The notes: a model not told the origin generated them from the sequence alone. Positions 1 through 6,426 are shown, numbered from the stretch's first letter. The stretch: 8,001 nt of DNA from Caldilineaceae bacterium (GCA_015494005.1 WGCB01000287.1:1-8001), one strand, 5' to 3'. A program made the numbers and translations.

Positions 1-485
1 GTCCGATGTCCATGGAATAGAAGAGTCTCACGAACGGGTAAAGAAATCGGCTCAAGATAGAGCTTTTCAAGGCCGGCTTTGAGTTCGTCTGCTTCGTCAG
101 GGGTTCCGAACAGTGTAATTAAATTGTCCTGGGAGCCGTATAGGCTGAAGTGTCCAATGTCTCCGCGCATTTTTTGAAGCAGATTCTGGAGAATATGGTA
201 TCGACCCCATAGTGCATCTAGCAAGTAAAAGAAAAATTTCTTCCCAGTTGCCCGTTCAAGGTATTGTGGGTTTAGAACACCAGCGCTACTTAACACAATA
301 GAATCCACTGATACGGTCTTCTTGAGTTCTGATATTCGCTCCTTTGAAAAACCCAAACTCTCCATTTCCTCGAGCACAGCAGCTTCGATCTCGCTAAAGG
401 TATCTCCTGGGGAAGTCTCTGCAGCGCGAATCAGCATTCTAGCATAGAAACTTTTCAGCCCAGACCTATCACTTAAGTGCATCAT
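1..485 (-). CDS. Unrecognised protein, N-terminal 161 residues; runs off the left edge
   Basis: A minus-strand frame starts with ATG at 485 (a second ATG follows at 482) and stays open to base 1, so the C-terminus lies outside the window. The start is supported by an AGGAAGG Shine-Dalgarno 6 nt upstream of the first ATG and by a promoter at 524-551. The visible 161 residues look soluble: no signal peptide and no membrane segment. They are mixed in charge and begin MMHLSDRSGLKSFYARM. A mostly helical N-terminal half with several Glu/Lys-rich stretches (for example FSKERISELKK) is followed by GDIGHFSLYGSQDN and LPVRETLLFHGHR near the visible end. I do not recognise the family and propose no function. 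Base composition is clearly AT-richer than in all other genes here (codons such as TTA, GAA and AAA are common), which suggests horizontal origin. That the frame is a real gene rests on its length, promoter and RBS. Confidence 0.72.
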   Translation of the reverse strand, partial: MMHLSDRSGLKSFYARMLIRAAETSPGDTFSEIEAAVLEEMESLGFSKERISELKKTVSVDSIVLSSAGVLNPQYLERATGKKFFFYLLDALWGRYHILQNLLQKMRGDIGHFSLYGSQDNLITLFGTPDEADELKAGLEKLYLEPISLPVRETLLFHGHR

Positions 486-523
486 GAAAAACCTTCCTAG
501 TAAACACTACGCAATGAACTGAT

Positions 524-551
524 AGTATATCCCAACGGACGCAGCTGTCGA
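524..551 (-). promoter_or_regulatory. Promoter of the unrecognised gene, with palindrome over the -35 box
   Basis: Reading the minus strand, TCGACA (546-551, 5/6 match to TTGACA) is followed by a 16-bp spacer and TATACT (524-529, 5/6 match to TATAAT). This predicts a start near 517 and a leader of about 32 nt before the ATG at 485. The -35 box lies inside the perfect 12-bp palindrome GCTGTCGACAGC (544-555), which could be a repressor operator. That role is inferred from position only. Confidence 0.5.
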
Positions 552-703
552 CAGCGCAACCCGACCATGACTATCGACCTGGCCGATCACATCTGGCATT
601 ACAAGATATTCCTACTTCACTATACGGGATGACTACTGTCCAATGTTCACGGTTCGCACTATAGCATGCTATTTCCTAACGCGCAAGAAAAAAACTCCGT
701 TTT

Positions 704-753
704 TATGTCCCGATTTACGGGTTATATGTCCCGATTTAACGTCTCGGATTACG
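704..753. repeat. Short direct repeats, possible mobile-element end
   Basis: TATGTCCCGATTTA occurs exactly at 704-717 and again at 725-738, a period of 21 bp (two turns of the helix). A degenerate third copy (AACGTCTCGGATTACG, 738-753; 11 of 16 positions match the extended repeat) follows directly. Within the array CCCG-ATTTA-CGGG (709-721) can form a small hairpin. Closely spaced repeats of this kind are known as transposase-binding sites at the ends of Tn7/Tn5053-type and IS21-type elements. They could equally be an operator array. No transposase gene is in view, so assignment to an element is inference from repeat form and from the composition boundary. Confidence 0.45.
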
Positions 754-783
754 TTTGGTTTTCGTTGCGATCGATTTCTCCCC

Positions 784-2307
784 TCACCCCCTTCTGGACC
801 GCCCGCGACGCCGTCGGCGCGTTCGGGGACGGGCCGCCTCCGCCACGGGGATGCTCAGCTCGGGCAGGGACACGTCCGGCCCGGCGGCGGCCTGCAGGAT
901 GCGCCGCATCTCCCGGTGCACCGCCTCCTCCACCGGCGGGCCCTGGTAGCTGGCAATGGCCGCCTCCACCAGGTGGCGCAGGCGGCCGGCCTCGCTCCGC
1001 TGCTCCTCCGGCAGGGCGCTGGCCTGGTCCTCCCCGGTGCGGTCGTAGGCCGGGCCGGGCAGGTAGAGCTCCTGGGGCCAGTGGGCCAGGGTGTGCTCCC
1101 AGGTGAGCACGTGCCCCTCCCGGCGCACCGTCTCCACAAAGGGGTCCAGGGGCAGATCCTCCTTCATCGCCATCTCCCGCACCAGGAAGAGGGCCTGGGC
1201 AGCCAGCTCATCGTCGAAGAGCAGCTTCTGCAGGCTGAAGAGGTTGACGAAGTTGAGCATGCCCGGCCCAGAGACGCTGTTCACCCCGGCCAGCGCCGCC
1301 AGGACCATGCCGCCGAAGGTCTCGGCCCCGGCCTGCATGTTCAACTCCTTGGCGTCGCTCTGGCCCAGGTAGGCCTGGGTAGGCAGCTCCAGGGCCCGGC
1401 CCACCTGGACGTAGGCCGCGAAGACCCGCAACGCCTCCACCGCGGTCATGGGGCTGGTGGTCAGCTGCATGTGGAAGGCGGCCGGCGCCCCGCCGAAGAG
1501 GACCGGGTGGCCGGGCTGCAGGGTCTGGGCCATGACCACCCCGCTGATCACCTCGGCCGTGTGCAGGGCCACCGTGCCTATGGGCGTGGCCGGGCTGATG
1601 AGCCCCATGAGGGCCACGGGCACGAACTCCACCGGGATGCCCCAGGCCACGCAGTCCAGCAGGTTCTGGCTGCTGTCCTCGTTCCAGCGCAGGGGGCTGG
1701 TGGGGCAGACGGTGAAGAGGGCCATGGGCTTCTGCCGCAGTTCCTCCCGGTCCCGGCGGAAGAGCTGCATGAGCTCGCCCATGCGGGGGATGCCCGTGGG
1801 GGTGAAGGCGCCGGAGACCACCGGCTTGGGCGTGTGGGCCAGGAGCACGTAGAGCCGCCAGGCGTCCGCGATGTCCTGGGGCACGTCGTTGGTGCTGAAG
1901 GCCGTGGAGGGGTAGGCGATGTGGGCCAGGCCGTTCACCACCCGGGCGTACTCGGCCAGATCCTGGGTGGTGGCCTTGCGCCGCTGGCCCGTGCGGTGGT
2001 CCAGGATGAAGAGGGCCGAGGAGGCTGGGGTGAAGTGGACCCGCTGCTCGCCCAGGTCCGCGTGGAGCTGGCCGAAGCGGTCAAAGAGCTGGACCGAGGA
2101 GGGCGCGGACACCAGGGCCGCCTGGGCCCGATCCGGCGGAATGAAGAGGGTCTGGCTCTCCCAGTCCACGGGCAGGCCGGCGTCGGCCATGCGCTGGAGG
2201 AGCTCAGGGTGGTAGACCATCACGCCGTGCTTCTGGAGCACCCGCAGGGCCTCCTGGATGATCTGCTGCACCAGGTCGTCGTCGAGAAAGCGAAGGGTGG
2301 GGCGCAT
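784..2307 (-). CDS. MttB-superfamily (trimethylamine methyltransferase-like) corrinoid methyltransferase, non-pyrrolysine type
   Basis: A 507-residue protein. The start at 2307 (MRPTLRFLDD) is chosen because the family fold begins here and a GGAG Shine-Dalgarno lies 9 nt upstream; 60 further codons open upstream in frame are proline-rich and unlike the family. The N-terminal helix region (about 8-70) is typical. The TIM-barrel core includes GIPVEFVPVALMG (223-235) and PMTAVEALRVFAAYVQVGRAL (286-306). The family block LGQSDAKELNMQAGAETFGG (314-333) is followed by SGPGMLNFVNLFSLQKLLFDDE (346-367) and the TWEHTLAHW segment (402-410). MttB proteins move a methyl group from a methylated amine to a corrinoid protein. 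There is no in-frame amber codon and the stop is TGA, so this is one of the non-pyrrolysine homologues, whose known substrates are quaternary amines such as glycine betaine or carnitine. The substrate here is unknown. No corrinoid protein or partner methyltransferase is in the window. The last 15 residues form an arginine-rich tail, which is unusual. Confidence 0.86.
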   Translation of the reverse strand: MRPTLRFLDDDLVQQIIQEALRVLQKHGVMVYHPELLQRMADAGLPVDWESQTLFIPPDRAQAALVSAPSSVQLFDRFGQLHADLGEQRVHFTPASSALFILDHRTGQRRKATTQDLAEYARVVNGLAHIAYPSTAFSTNDVPQDIADAWRLYVLLAHTPKPVVSGAFTPTGIPRMGELMQLFRRDREELRQKPMALFTVCPTSPLRWNEDSSQNLLDCVAWGIPVEFVPVALMGLISPATPIGTVALHTAEVISGVVMAQTLQPGHPVLFGGAPAAFHMQLTTSPMTAVEALRVFAAYVQVGRALELPTQAYLGQSDAKELNMQAGAETFGGMVLAALAGVNSVSGPGMLNFVNLFSLQKLLFDDELAAQALFLVREMAMKEDLPLDPFVETVRREGHVLTWEHTLAHWPQELYLPGPAYDRTGEDQASALPEEQRSEAGRLRHLVEAAIASYQGPPVEEAVHREMRRILQAAAGPDVSLPELSIPVAEAARPRTRRRRRGRSRRG

Positions 2308-2457
2308 GGACGTCTGCTCCGTTGTGGTGGGTTGAGGATGCTTGTGGAAACGGAAGGCGGTACATCGATGGCACAGATTGCACGGATGGAACGGTTTTTG
2401 CGGCGACGGCGGGATGATCCGCCGCGTTCCAGGGGATGGGGGCAATCTGGCGGGGTG

Positions 2458-2487
2458 ATTGTATCGCGAATCCCTGGGCGGAGGCAA
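2458..2487 (-). promoter_or_regulatory. Candidate promoter of the mttB-like gene
   Basis: On the minus strand TTGCCT (2482-2487) and TACAAT (2458-2463) are separated by 18 bp, giving 4/6 and 5/6 matches to the housekeeping sigma consensus. A start near 2451 would give a leader of about 145 nt before the ATG at 2307. It lies just downstream of the palindrome at 2505-2524, consistent with a separate transcription unit for the methyltransferase. Confidence 0.38.
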
Positions 2488-2504
2488 CCGGCTGGATGCC
2501 GGGC

Positions 2505-2524
2505 GGACAAGGCAAGCCTTGTCC
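2505..2524. repeat. Perfect 9-bp inverted repeat (hairpin) between etfA and mttB-like gene
   Basis: GGACAAGGC (2505-2513) and GCCTTGTCC (2516-2524) are exact inverse complements around an AA dinucleotide. In RNA the 2-nt loop would open to a stem of about 8 bp. There is no T run on either side, so it is not a standard intrinsic terminator. It could be a REP-like intergenic palindrome, a 3'-end protecting hairpin for the acd-etfBA message, or an operator just upstream of the candidate promoter at 2458-2487. Confidence 0.6.
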
Positions 2525-2600
2525 CCACAGGGAGCTGGACGCGACAGGGCGACGCTTCTCAGCGCCGCCCTGGGTCATGGCTTCGTTCGGATCCGGCCAG

Positions 2601-3596
2601 TTACTCCTTCTCCTCCTTGCCCAGCCGCTTCTTGAACTCCTTGGTCAGGGCCGGCAGCACCTGGAAGAGATCCCCCACGATGCCGTAGTTGGCCCGCTCG
2701 AAGATGGGGGCGTCCGGGTCCTTGTTGATGGCCACGATCACCTTGCTCTGGCCCATGCCGGCCAGGTGCTGGATGGCGCCGCTGATGCCGGCCGCGATGT
2801 AGAGGTCCGGCTTCACCGTCTTGCCCGTTTGGCCCACCTGGTGCTTGTAGGGGATGTAGCCCGCGTCCACCGCGGCCCGGCTGGCGCCCACCGCGGCCCC
2901 CAGCACGTCGGCCAGCTCGGAGACCAGCTTGAAGCCCAGCTCCGGATCCTTGGCCACGCCTCGCCCACCGGAGACGATGATGCGGGCGTCGGTCAGGCTG
3001 ATCTCGCTGGTGTCCGCCGGCTTGACCTCCAGGATCTTCTCCGGCACCTGGCCCTCGTCCACCGGGACGGGCAGGGGCTGGATGGCCCCCTGGGCCTCCC
3101 CAGCCTCCGGCGCGGGGAAGGAGCGGGGCCGCACGCTGGCGAACTGCTGGTCGGTATCGAAGTAGATGTCGGACAGGATGTTGCCGGAGTAGACCGAGCG
3201 CACCGCCACCAGCTTGCCCTCCTCGATGCGCAGGTCCACCGCGTCCGGGGCCAGGCCCGCCTGGTTCTGACAGGCCACCAGGCCGGTCAAGGTGCGGCCG
3301 TTGGTGGTGGCGCTGGCCAGGATCACCGAGGCGTCCGCGCGGCGGATGGCCTCCTGCAGGGCCGCGGCGTAGGGCTGGAGCCGGAAGCGCTCCAGGGCCG
3401 GGTCATCGGCCAGCAGGACCGTGTCCGGGCCGTAGCCCCGAGCCTCCTCCGCGACGGCCTCCACCCCGTGGCCCACCACCAGAGCCACCAGGGGGCTGCC
3501 CAGGCTGTCGGCCAGCTCCCGCCCTTTGCCCAGCACTTCCCACGAGCTGTGGACGGCCTGGCCATCGATCTGTTCGATCCACACAAGTACAGACAT
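2601..3596 (-). CDS. etfA: Electron transfer flavoprotein subunit alpha
   Basis: A 331-residue protein, normal for EtfA. The ATG at 3596 has an AGGAG Shine-Dalgarno about 8 nt upstream. The N-terminal adenine-nucleotide-hydrolase-like domain spans about 1-190. The C-terminal FAD-binding domain is almost canonical: SGGRGVAKD (209-217), [13 protein letters not shown] (237-249), QVGQTGK (253-259), [11 protein letters not shown] (270-280), [10 protein letters not shown] (290-299) and [12 protein letters not shown] (304-315). With EtfB it forms a soluble heterodimer that takes electrons from acyl-CoA dehydrogenases through its FAD and normally passes them to ETF-quinone oxidoreductase; no such gene is in the window. 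It lies 51 bases after etfB in the same direction, almost certainly one transcript with acd and etfB. The C-terminus is short and lysine/glutamate-rich ([10 protein letters not shown]). Confidence 0.96.
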   Translation of the reverse strand: MSVLVWIEQIDGQAVHSSWEVLGKGRELADSLGSPLVALVVGHGVEAVAEEARGYGPDTVLLADDPALERFRLQPYAAALQEAIRRADASVILASATTNGRTLTGLVACQNQAGLAPDAVDLRIEEGKLVAVRSVYSGNILSDIYFDTDQQFASVRPRSFPAPEAGEAQGAIQPLPVPVDEGQVPEKILEVKPADTSEISLTDARIIVSGGRGVAKDPELGFKLVSELADVLGAAVGASRAAVDAGYIPYKHQVGQTGKTVKPDLYIAAGISGAIQHLAGMGQSKVIVAINKDPDAPIFERANYGIVGDLFQVLPALTKEFKKRLGKEEKE

Positions 3597-3647
3597 GGGG
3601 TTCTCTCCTGATGTGTAAAACGGCCTGCGGTCGCAAGCCCGGGATGG

Positions 3648-4427
3648 CTAGATGACTTTCTCGGCCAGCAGGGCGTCCACCAGCTTGGCGGCCTGCTCTT
3701 CCACCGTCTCGCCTTCGATGATCTGCACCTCCGTGTGCCGGGCCTCGGGTTTGCGCAGGTTCTCCCAGCGCACGGCCCGGGGGATGGACTCCAGGCCCAG
3801 CTCCTGGGCGGTGAGGACGGGGATCTTGGCCCGGCTGGCCTTGCGGATGCCCATGAAGCTGGGGTAGCGGGGATCGTTGATCTCCTTGGCCACGCTGATC
3901 ACCACGGGCAGGGGCATGGTGACCGTCTCCTGGCCTCCCTCGAAGCTGCGCTCCGCGGTGACCACGCCGTCGGCGATGTCCACGATCTTGGTGACGTTCA
4001 CCAGCAGGTTCCAGCCCAGCTTGCAGGCCACGCCGGTGTAGACCGCGCCGCTGTTGCCGTCCACGCTCATCTTGCCCGTCAGGACCACGTCCACGTCCCC
4101 CTCGTGCTGGACCGCGGCGGCCAGGGCCGTGGCCACGGCCCAGACGTCCCCTTCCCGGGCGGCCTCCACGTCCACCAGCAGGGCGCTGTTTACCCCCATG
4201 GCCAGGGCGTGCTTCAGGGCGTCCGTCTCCCCCTCTTTGCCCAGGGAGATGGCCACGGAGCTGGCGCCGAAGCGATCCCCCAGCTGGATGGCCTCCTCCG
4301 CCGCGTACTCGTCCCAGGGGTTGATGACCATGGTGGCCTTCACGTCACCGCTGCGGACCTCCTCCGGGGAGACCTTGGGGAGCTCCGCAGTGTCTGGGGT
4401 TTGTTTGATCAAGACAGCTACTTTCAC
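3648..4427 (-). CDS. etfB: Electron transfer flavoprotein subunit beta
   Basis: A 259-residue protein, the usual EtfB length. The start codon is GTG at 4427, fixed by the AGGAG Shine-Dalgarno 8 nt upstream and by the conserved start [13 protein letters not shown]. Further family features are [15 protein letters not shown] (35-49), the [15 protein letters not shown] segment lining the nucleotide site (118-132), and the EtfB signature [20 protein letters not shown] (181-200), which forms the recognition loop that docks onto acyl-CoA dehydrogenases. EtfB binds AMP in ordinary ETFs and a second FAD in electron-bifurcating ones. The 118-132 motif differs from the forms I know best in both classes, so I do not assign a class. 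The gene lies between acd, 207 bases upstream, and etfA, 51 bases downstream, on the same strand. Confidence 0.95.
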   Translation of the reverse strand: MKVAVLIKQTPDTAELPKVSPEEVRSGDVKATMVINPWDEYAAEEAIQLGDRFGASSVAISLGKEGETDALKHALAMGVNSALLVDVEAAREGDVWAVATALAAAVQHEGDVDVVLTGKMSVDGNSGAVYTGVACKLGWNLLVNVTKIVDIADGVVTAERSFEGGQETVTMPLPVVISVAKEINDPRYPSFMGIRKASRAKIPVLTAQELGLESIPRAVRWENLRKPEARHTEVQIIEGETVEEQAAKLVDALLAEKVI

Positions 4428-4634
4428 GATGCGTTCTCCTCAAAGCGTGTGGGCTCTTGAAAAAATGGCGTCTTCCTCAGGATCGGCAGTCTCGTCCGTG
4501 GCGGGCCGGCCGCTCCATCCCGGCCCAGCCGGGAGCCGCGACCGCCCTCTGCTCCCAGTATATCCCGGCTCATTGCCCTGGGGTTGATCCCCTGTTGCCA
4601 GCCGGTTGCTGGACCTCGGTGGGATCGCCCAGGG
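4428..4634. other. acd-etfB spacer with a 7-bp hairpin
   Basis: This 207-base gap sits inside a co-directional cluster. It contains the inverted repeat TCCCGGC (4518-4524) / GCCGGGA (4528-4534) with a 3-nt loop and no T run. There is a second small hairpin, GGGG/CCCC, just after the acd stop (around 4578-4590). A lone TATACT on the minus strand (4557-4562) has no acceptable -35 box. The hairpins may set acd and etfB message levels apart, but nothing here is a clear terminator, and read-through from acd into etfBA is likely. Confidence 0.45.
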
Positions 4635-5861
4635 CTAGGCCTCCCGGGTCCACTCCTCGGGATCGTAGGCCGGCAGCTCGCAGCGCAGGGGCCGGTAGCG
4701 GCGGTAGCCGAACTCGTAGTCCGCCTGGAGGAGCTGCTGCAGCTCCCGGGTGCCCTCGTAGATCACTGCGCCCTTGCTGTTGCGCAGGAAGCGCTCCACG
4801 TCGTACTCGTCGCTGTAGCCGTAGGCCCCGTGGATCTGCACCGCGTCCGCGGCGCTGTCGAAGCTGGCGTCCGTGCAGAACCACTTGGCCAGGGTGGTCT
4901 CCCGGCTGTTGCGCAGTCCCTGGTTCTTCATCCAACCGGCCTTGTAGACCAGGAGCTCCCCTGCGTCCCGGCGCTGGACCATGAGGCTGATCATGCGCTT
5001 GACCAGCTGGTGCTGGGCGATGGGCACGCCGAAGGTCTTGCGCTGCTGGGCGTAGCGCACGCTGGCGTCCAAGGAGGCTCGGATCAGCCCCAGGGCGCCG
5101 GCGGCCACGGTGTAGCGGCCGTTGTCCAGGCAGCTCAGGGCGATCTTGAAGCCCTCGCCCTCCTCGCCGATGCGGTTCTCCACCGGCACAGGCACGTCGT
5201 CCATCTTGACCCAGCCCGTGTTCCCGGCCCGCACGCCCAGCTTGCCGTGGTAGCTGCCCGTGGTCACCCCGGGCATGTCCCGGGTCATCATGAAGGCGCT
5301 GATGCCCCGGTAGGGGGGCTCGGCCTGAGGATCCGTCTTGGCGAAGACCAGGAAGTGGTCCGCCACGTCGGCCAGACTGATCCAGACCTTCTCGCCGTTG
5401 AGGATGTAGTGGTCCCCCTCCCGCCGGGCCGTGGATCGCATGGCCTGGACGTCCGTCCCGGCGTCCGGCTCGGTCAGGCAGAAGCAGGCGATCTTCTCGC
5501 CCCGGGCCTGGGGCACCAGGAAGCGCTGCTTCTGCTCCTCCGTGCCCCACTGGAGGACACCCAGGCTGTTCAGCCCCACGTGGACGCTCATGACCACCCG
5601 GGCCGAGGTGTCCACGTACTCCAGCTCCTCGCTGACGATGCCCAGGCTGATGTAGTCCATGCCCTGGCCGCCGTAGCGCACGGGGATGCAGATGCCCAGC
5701 AGGCCCTGCTCCGCCATCTTGGCGATGATCGCCGGGTCATGCTGCTGCTTGCGGTCCAGCTCCTTGATCTTGGGCGCGATCTCCTTGGCCGCGAACTCGC
5801 GCACCATCTTTCGCACCATTTCGTGCTCTTCGTTGAAGAGGAAGCCCATGGGTGAGGTCAT
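4635..5861 (-). CDS. Acyl-CoA dehydrogenase (FAD-dependent), ETF-linked
   Basis: A 408-residue protein, slightly longer than the roughly 380 residues of short/medium-chain enzymes. The ATG at 5861 has an AAAGGAG Shine-Dalgarno 6 nt upstream. Order of domains: helical N-domain (about 8-120, with [14 protein letters not shown] at 54-67); beta-domain with the family signature [13 protein letters not shown] (128-140) and FAD-contacting VWIS (159-162); C-terminal helical domain with RKTFGVPI (274-281), QIHGAYGYS (342-350) and IYEGTRELQ (367-375). In this last motif E369 matches the catalytic base of medium-chain acyl-CoA dehydrogenase. It oxidises an acyl-CoA to the enoyl-CoA, reducing FAD and then EtfAB, encoded next to it. 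The substrate cannot be read from sequence alone. The tail after the catalytic motif ([14 protein letters not shown], 384-397) reminds me of glutaryl-CoA-type dehydrogenases, but weakly. It is probably the first gene of an acd-etfB-etfA operon. Confidence 0.94.
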   Translation of the reverse strand: MTSPMGFLFNEEHEMVRKMVREFAAKEIAPKIKELDRKQQHDPAIIAKMAEQGLLGICIPVRYGGQGMDYISLGIVSEELEYVDTSARVVMSVHVGLNSLGVLQWGTEEQKQRFLVPQARGEKIACFCLTEPDAGTDVQAMRSTARREGDHYILNGEKVWISLADVADHFLVFAKTDPQAEPPYRGISAFMMTRDMPGVTTGSYHGKLGVRAGNTGWVKMDDVPVPVENRIGEEGEGFKIALSCLDNGRYTVAAGALGLIRASLDASVRYAQQRKTFGVPIAQHQLVKRMISLMVQRRDAGELLVYKAGWMKNQGLRNSRETTLAKWFCTDASFDSAADAVQIHGAYGYSDEYDVERFLRNSKGAVIYEGTRELQQLLQADYEFGYRRYRPLRCELPAYDPEEWTREA

Positions 5862-5935
5862 CTTGCACTCCTTTGTAACAGATTTGTGGTGGATCCCTGT
5901 GGCGGATTGGCGTGGATGGGGAAAGACCGAAGGTT

Positions 5936-6098
5936 CAGAGACGATTCAGAGATTGAAGATCGGGAGCGGGGGATGCGAAGATTGCGAGATTGGAGATCAG
6001 AGAACGGGATGGGGAGGACCAAAGAGTGAAGATTGGATGCATGGCGACTGAAAACTAAAGCAGTCGATTGGGTCGATCTGGCAATTGGTCGATTGAGG
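5936..6098. repeat. Degenerate purine-rich and CGATTG-type repeat tract
   Basis: From 5946 to about 6035 the sequence is built from variants of GATTGAAGATC / GAGATTGGAGATC / GAAGATTGGAT. From 6064 to 6098 it is built from TCGATTGGGTCGAT and TTGGTCGATTGAGG. The copies are imperfect and without fixed spacing, so this is a degenerate low-complexity intergenic repeat and not a CRISPR or a simple satellite. The same words recur in inverse complement at 7276-7361. It lies in the presumed 5' leader of acd. Confidence 0.55.
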
Positions 6099-6204
6099 CC
6101 AGGGGGAAGATTCCGTCAACCGGTTGTCCTGTCGCCTCTTTTCCCTTGTCATCCCTCACTCTTTCACCCGTGCTTTTCCCATGTCTCCGTGTGTGCTCGT
6201 TCGT

Positions 6205-6234
6205 CCCGGCTTCCGGCTCCCAGTTCCCGGCTTC
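6205..6234. repeat. Direct repeat CCCGGCTTC, 21-bp period
   Basis: CCCGGCTTC occurs at 6205-6213 and 6226-6234, with CCGGCTCCC-like sequence between, inside a pyrimidine-rich tract that begins near 6127. It ends just before the -10 box of the candidate acd promoter and so lies around or just downstream of that promoter's start. A role is not evident. Confidence 0.4.
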
Positions 6235-6240
6235 TGCCGA

Positions 6241-6269
6241 ATTATACCCTCGAAAGGTAGGCGTGAAAA
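6241..6269 (-). promoter_or_regulatory. Candidate promoter of the acd-etfBA operon
   Basis: On the minus strand TTTTCA (6264-6269, 4/6) and a perfect TATAAT (6241-6246) are separated by 17 bp. Predicted transcription starts near 6234, giving a leader of about 370 nt before the acd ATG at 5861. It lies downstream of the terminator at 6331-6359, so acd would be insulated from the small-RNA promoter. Confidence 0.5.
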
Positions 6270-6330
6270 GAATTGGGCCTTTTGGATGGCTGGAGCCGTC
6301 GCCCCGGAGATCTCCAGAAAAAGTGGCAAC

Positions 6331-6359
6331 AAAAAAGCGGAGACGCCATTGTCTCCGCT
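6331..6359 (-). terminator. Intrinsic terminator, minus strand
   Basis: Read on the minus strand, AGCGGAGAC (6351-6359) pairs perfectly with GTCTCCGCT (6336-6344) around a 6-nt loop. Six T's follow, counting the base-paired one (6331-6336), then GTTG. The stem is GC-rich and directly abuts the T run, a textbook Rho-independent terminator. No protein gene on this strand ends nearby: isopentenyl phosphate kinase stops about 1 kb away, beyond a gene on the other strand. The short transcript from 6388 is therefore its most likely client. Confidence 0.8.
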
Positions 6360-6388
6360 GCGGAAGGAGCTTGCGTTCTCCTTCATGC
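6331..6388 (-). ncRNA. Candidate small RNA of about 58 nt with two hairpins
   Basis: Transcription from the minus-strand promoter at 6395-6422 should begin near 6388 and stop at the terminator at 6331. The transcript would be almost entirely structured. Hairpin 1 has a 7-bp stem GAAGGAG/CTCCTTC (arms 6378-6384 and 6363-6369 in plus coordinates) with an 8-nt loop. Hairpin 2 is the 9-bp terminator stem followed by six U. An ATG at 6386 opens a frame through both hairpins and past the terminator, with no RBS upstream, so a leader peptide is unlikely. I recognise no known RNA family. The alternative is an attenuated leader for acd, but acd begins about 470 nt further on and has a better promoter in between. 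The call rests on promoter, structure and terminator agreeing in strand and spacing. Confidence 0.55.
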
Positions 6389-6394
6389 GCTGGG

Positions 6395-6422
6395 AGTATA
6401 GCAGAATTTTCTGGGATGGCAA
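6395..6422 (-). promoter_or_regulatory. Promoter of the candidate small RNA
   Basis: On the minus strand TTGCCA (6417-6422, 5/6) and TATACT (6395-6400, 5/6) are separated by 16 bp, among the best -35/-10 pairs in the window. The terminator follows only about 36 nt after the -10 box. Its -35 box is 4 bp from the -35 box of the plus-strand promoter at 6427-6455. Confidence 0.58.
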
Positions 6423-6426
6423 AGAA

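Larger units (their letters stand above)
486..783. other. Intergenic boundary between AT-richer and GC-rich DNA
   Basis: Two minus-strand genes flank this stretch, the unrecognised gene downstream and the mttB-like gene upstream. Composition changes here from AT-richer to strongly GC-rich, with the switch at about 780, where the mttB-like gene ends. Apart from the promoter at 524-551 and the tandem repeats at 704-753, I see no RNA gene or convincing ORF. A short AT hairpin (AAAAAC/GTTTTT around 690-704) is too weak to call a terminator for the mttB-like gene. Confidence 0.6.
2308..2600. other. Intergenic spacer etfA to mttB-like gene
   Basis: Both neighbours are on the minus strand. At 293 bases the gap is much longer than the 51 bases between etfB and etfA. 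It holds a perfect hairpin (2505-2524), a candidate promoter for the mttB-like gene (2458-2487), and a small degenerate tandem, CACAGATTG/CACGGATGG (2372-2389; 7 of 9 positions identical), of a kind common in intergenic DNA of large environmental genomes. Frames open through this gap read as low-quality protein and are not called. Confidence 0.6.

Noticed and set aside
690..704. Terminator for the MttB-like gene
   Set aside because: The stem AAAAAC/GTTTTT with a 3-nt loop is almost all A-T and would be too weak.
784..2307. Pyrrolysine-encoding mttB
   Set aside because: No in-frame TAG occurs in the reading frame and the gene ends with TGA, so there is no sign of amber read-through.
2308..2487. 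Extension of the MttB-like protein by 60 residues to an upstream ATG at 2487
   Set aside because: The added residues are proline-rich and not family-like, whereas the ATG at 2307 has a good Shine-Dalgarno and matches the family start.
643..2688. A 681-codon open frame on the plus strand
   Set aside because: It is the antisense of the MttB-like gene in GC-rich DNA, rich in G/H/Q/L without domain features, and runs through intergenic sequence.
4557..4562. TATACT as an etfB-specific promoter
   Set aside because: No acceptable -35 box at 15-19 bp, and no extended -10 motif.
5936..6098. CRISPR-like array
   Set aside because: Repeat units are degenerate, of variable length and spacing, and there are no regular spacers or cas genes.
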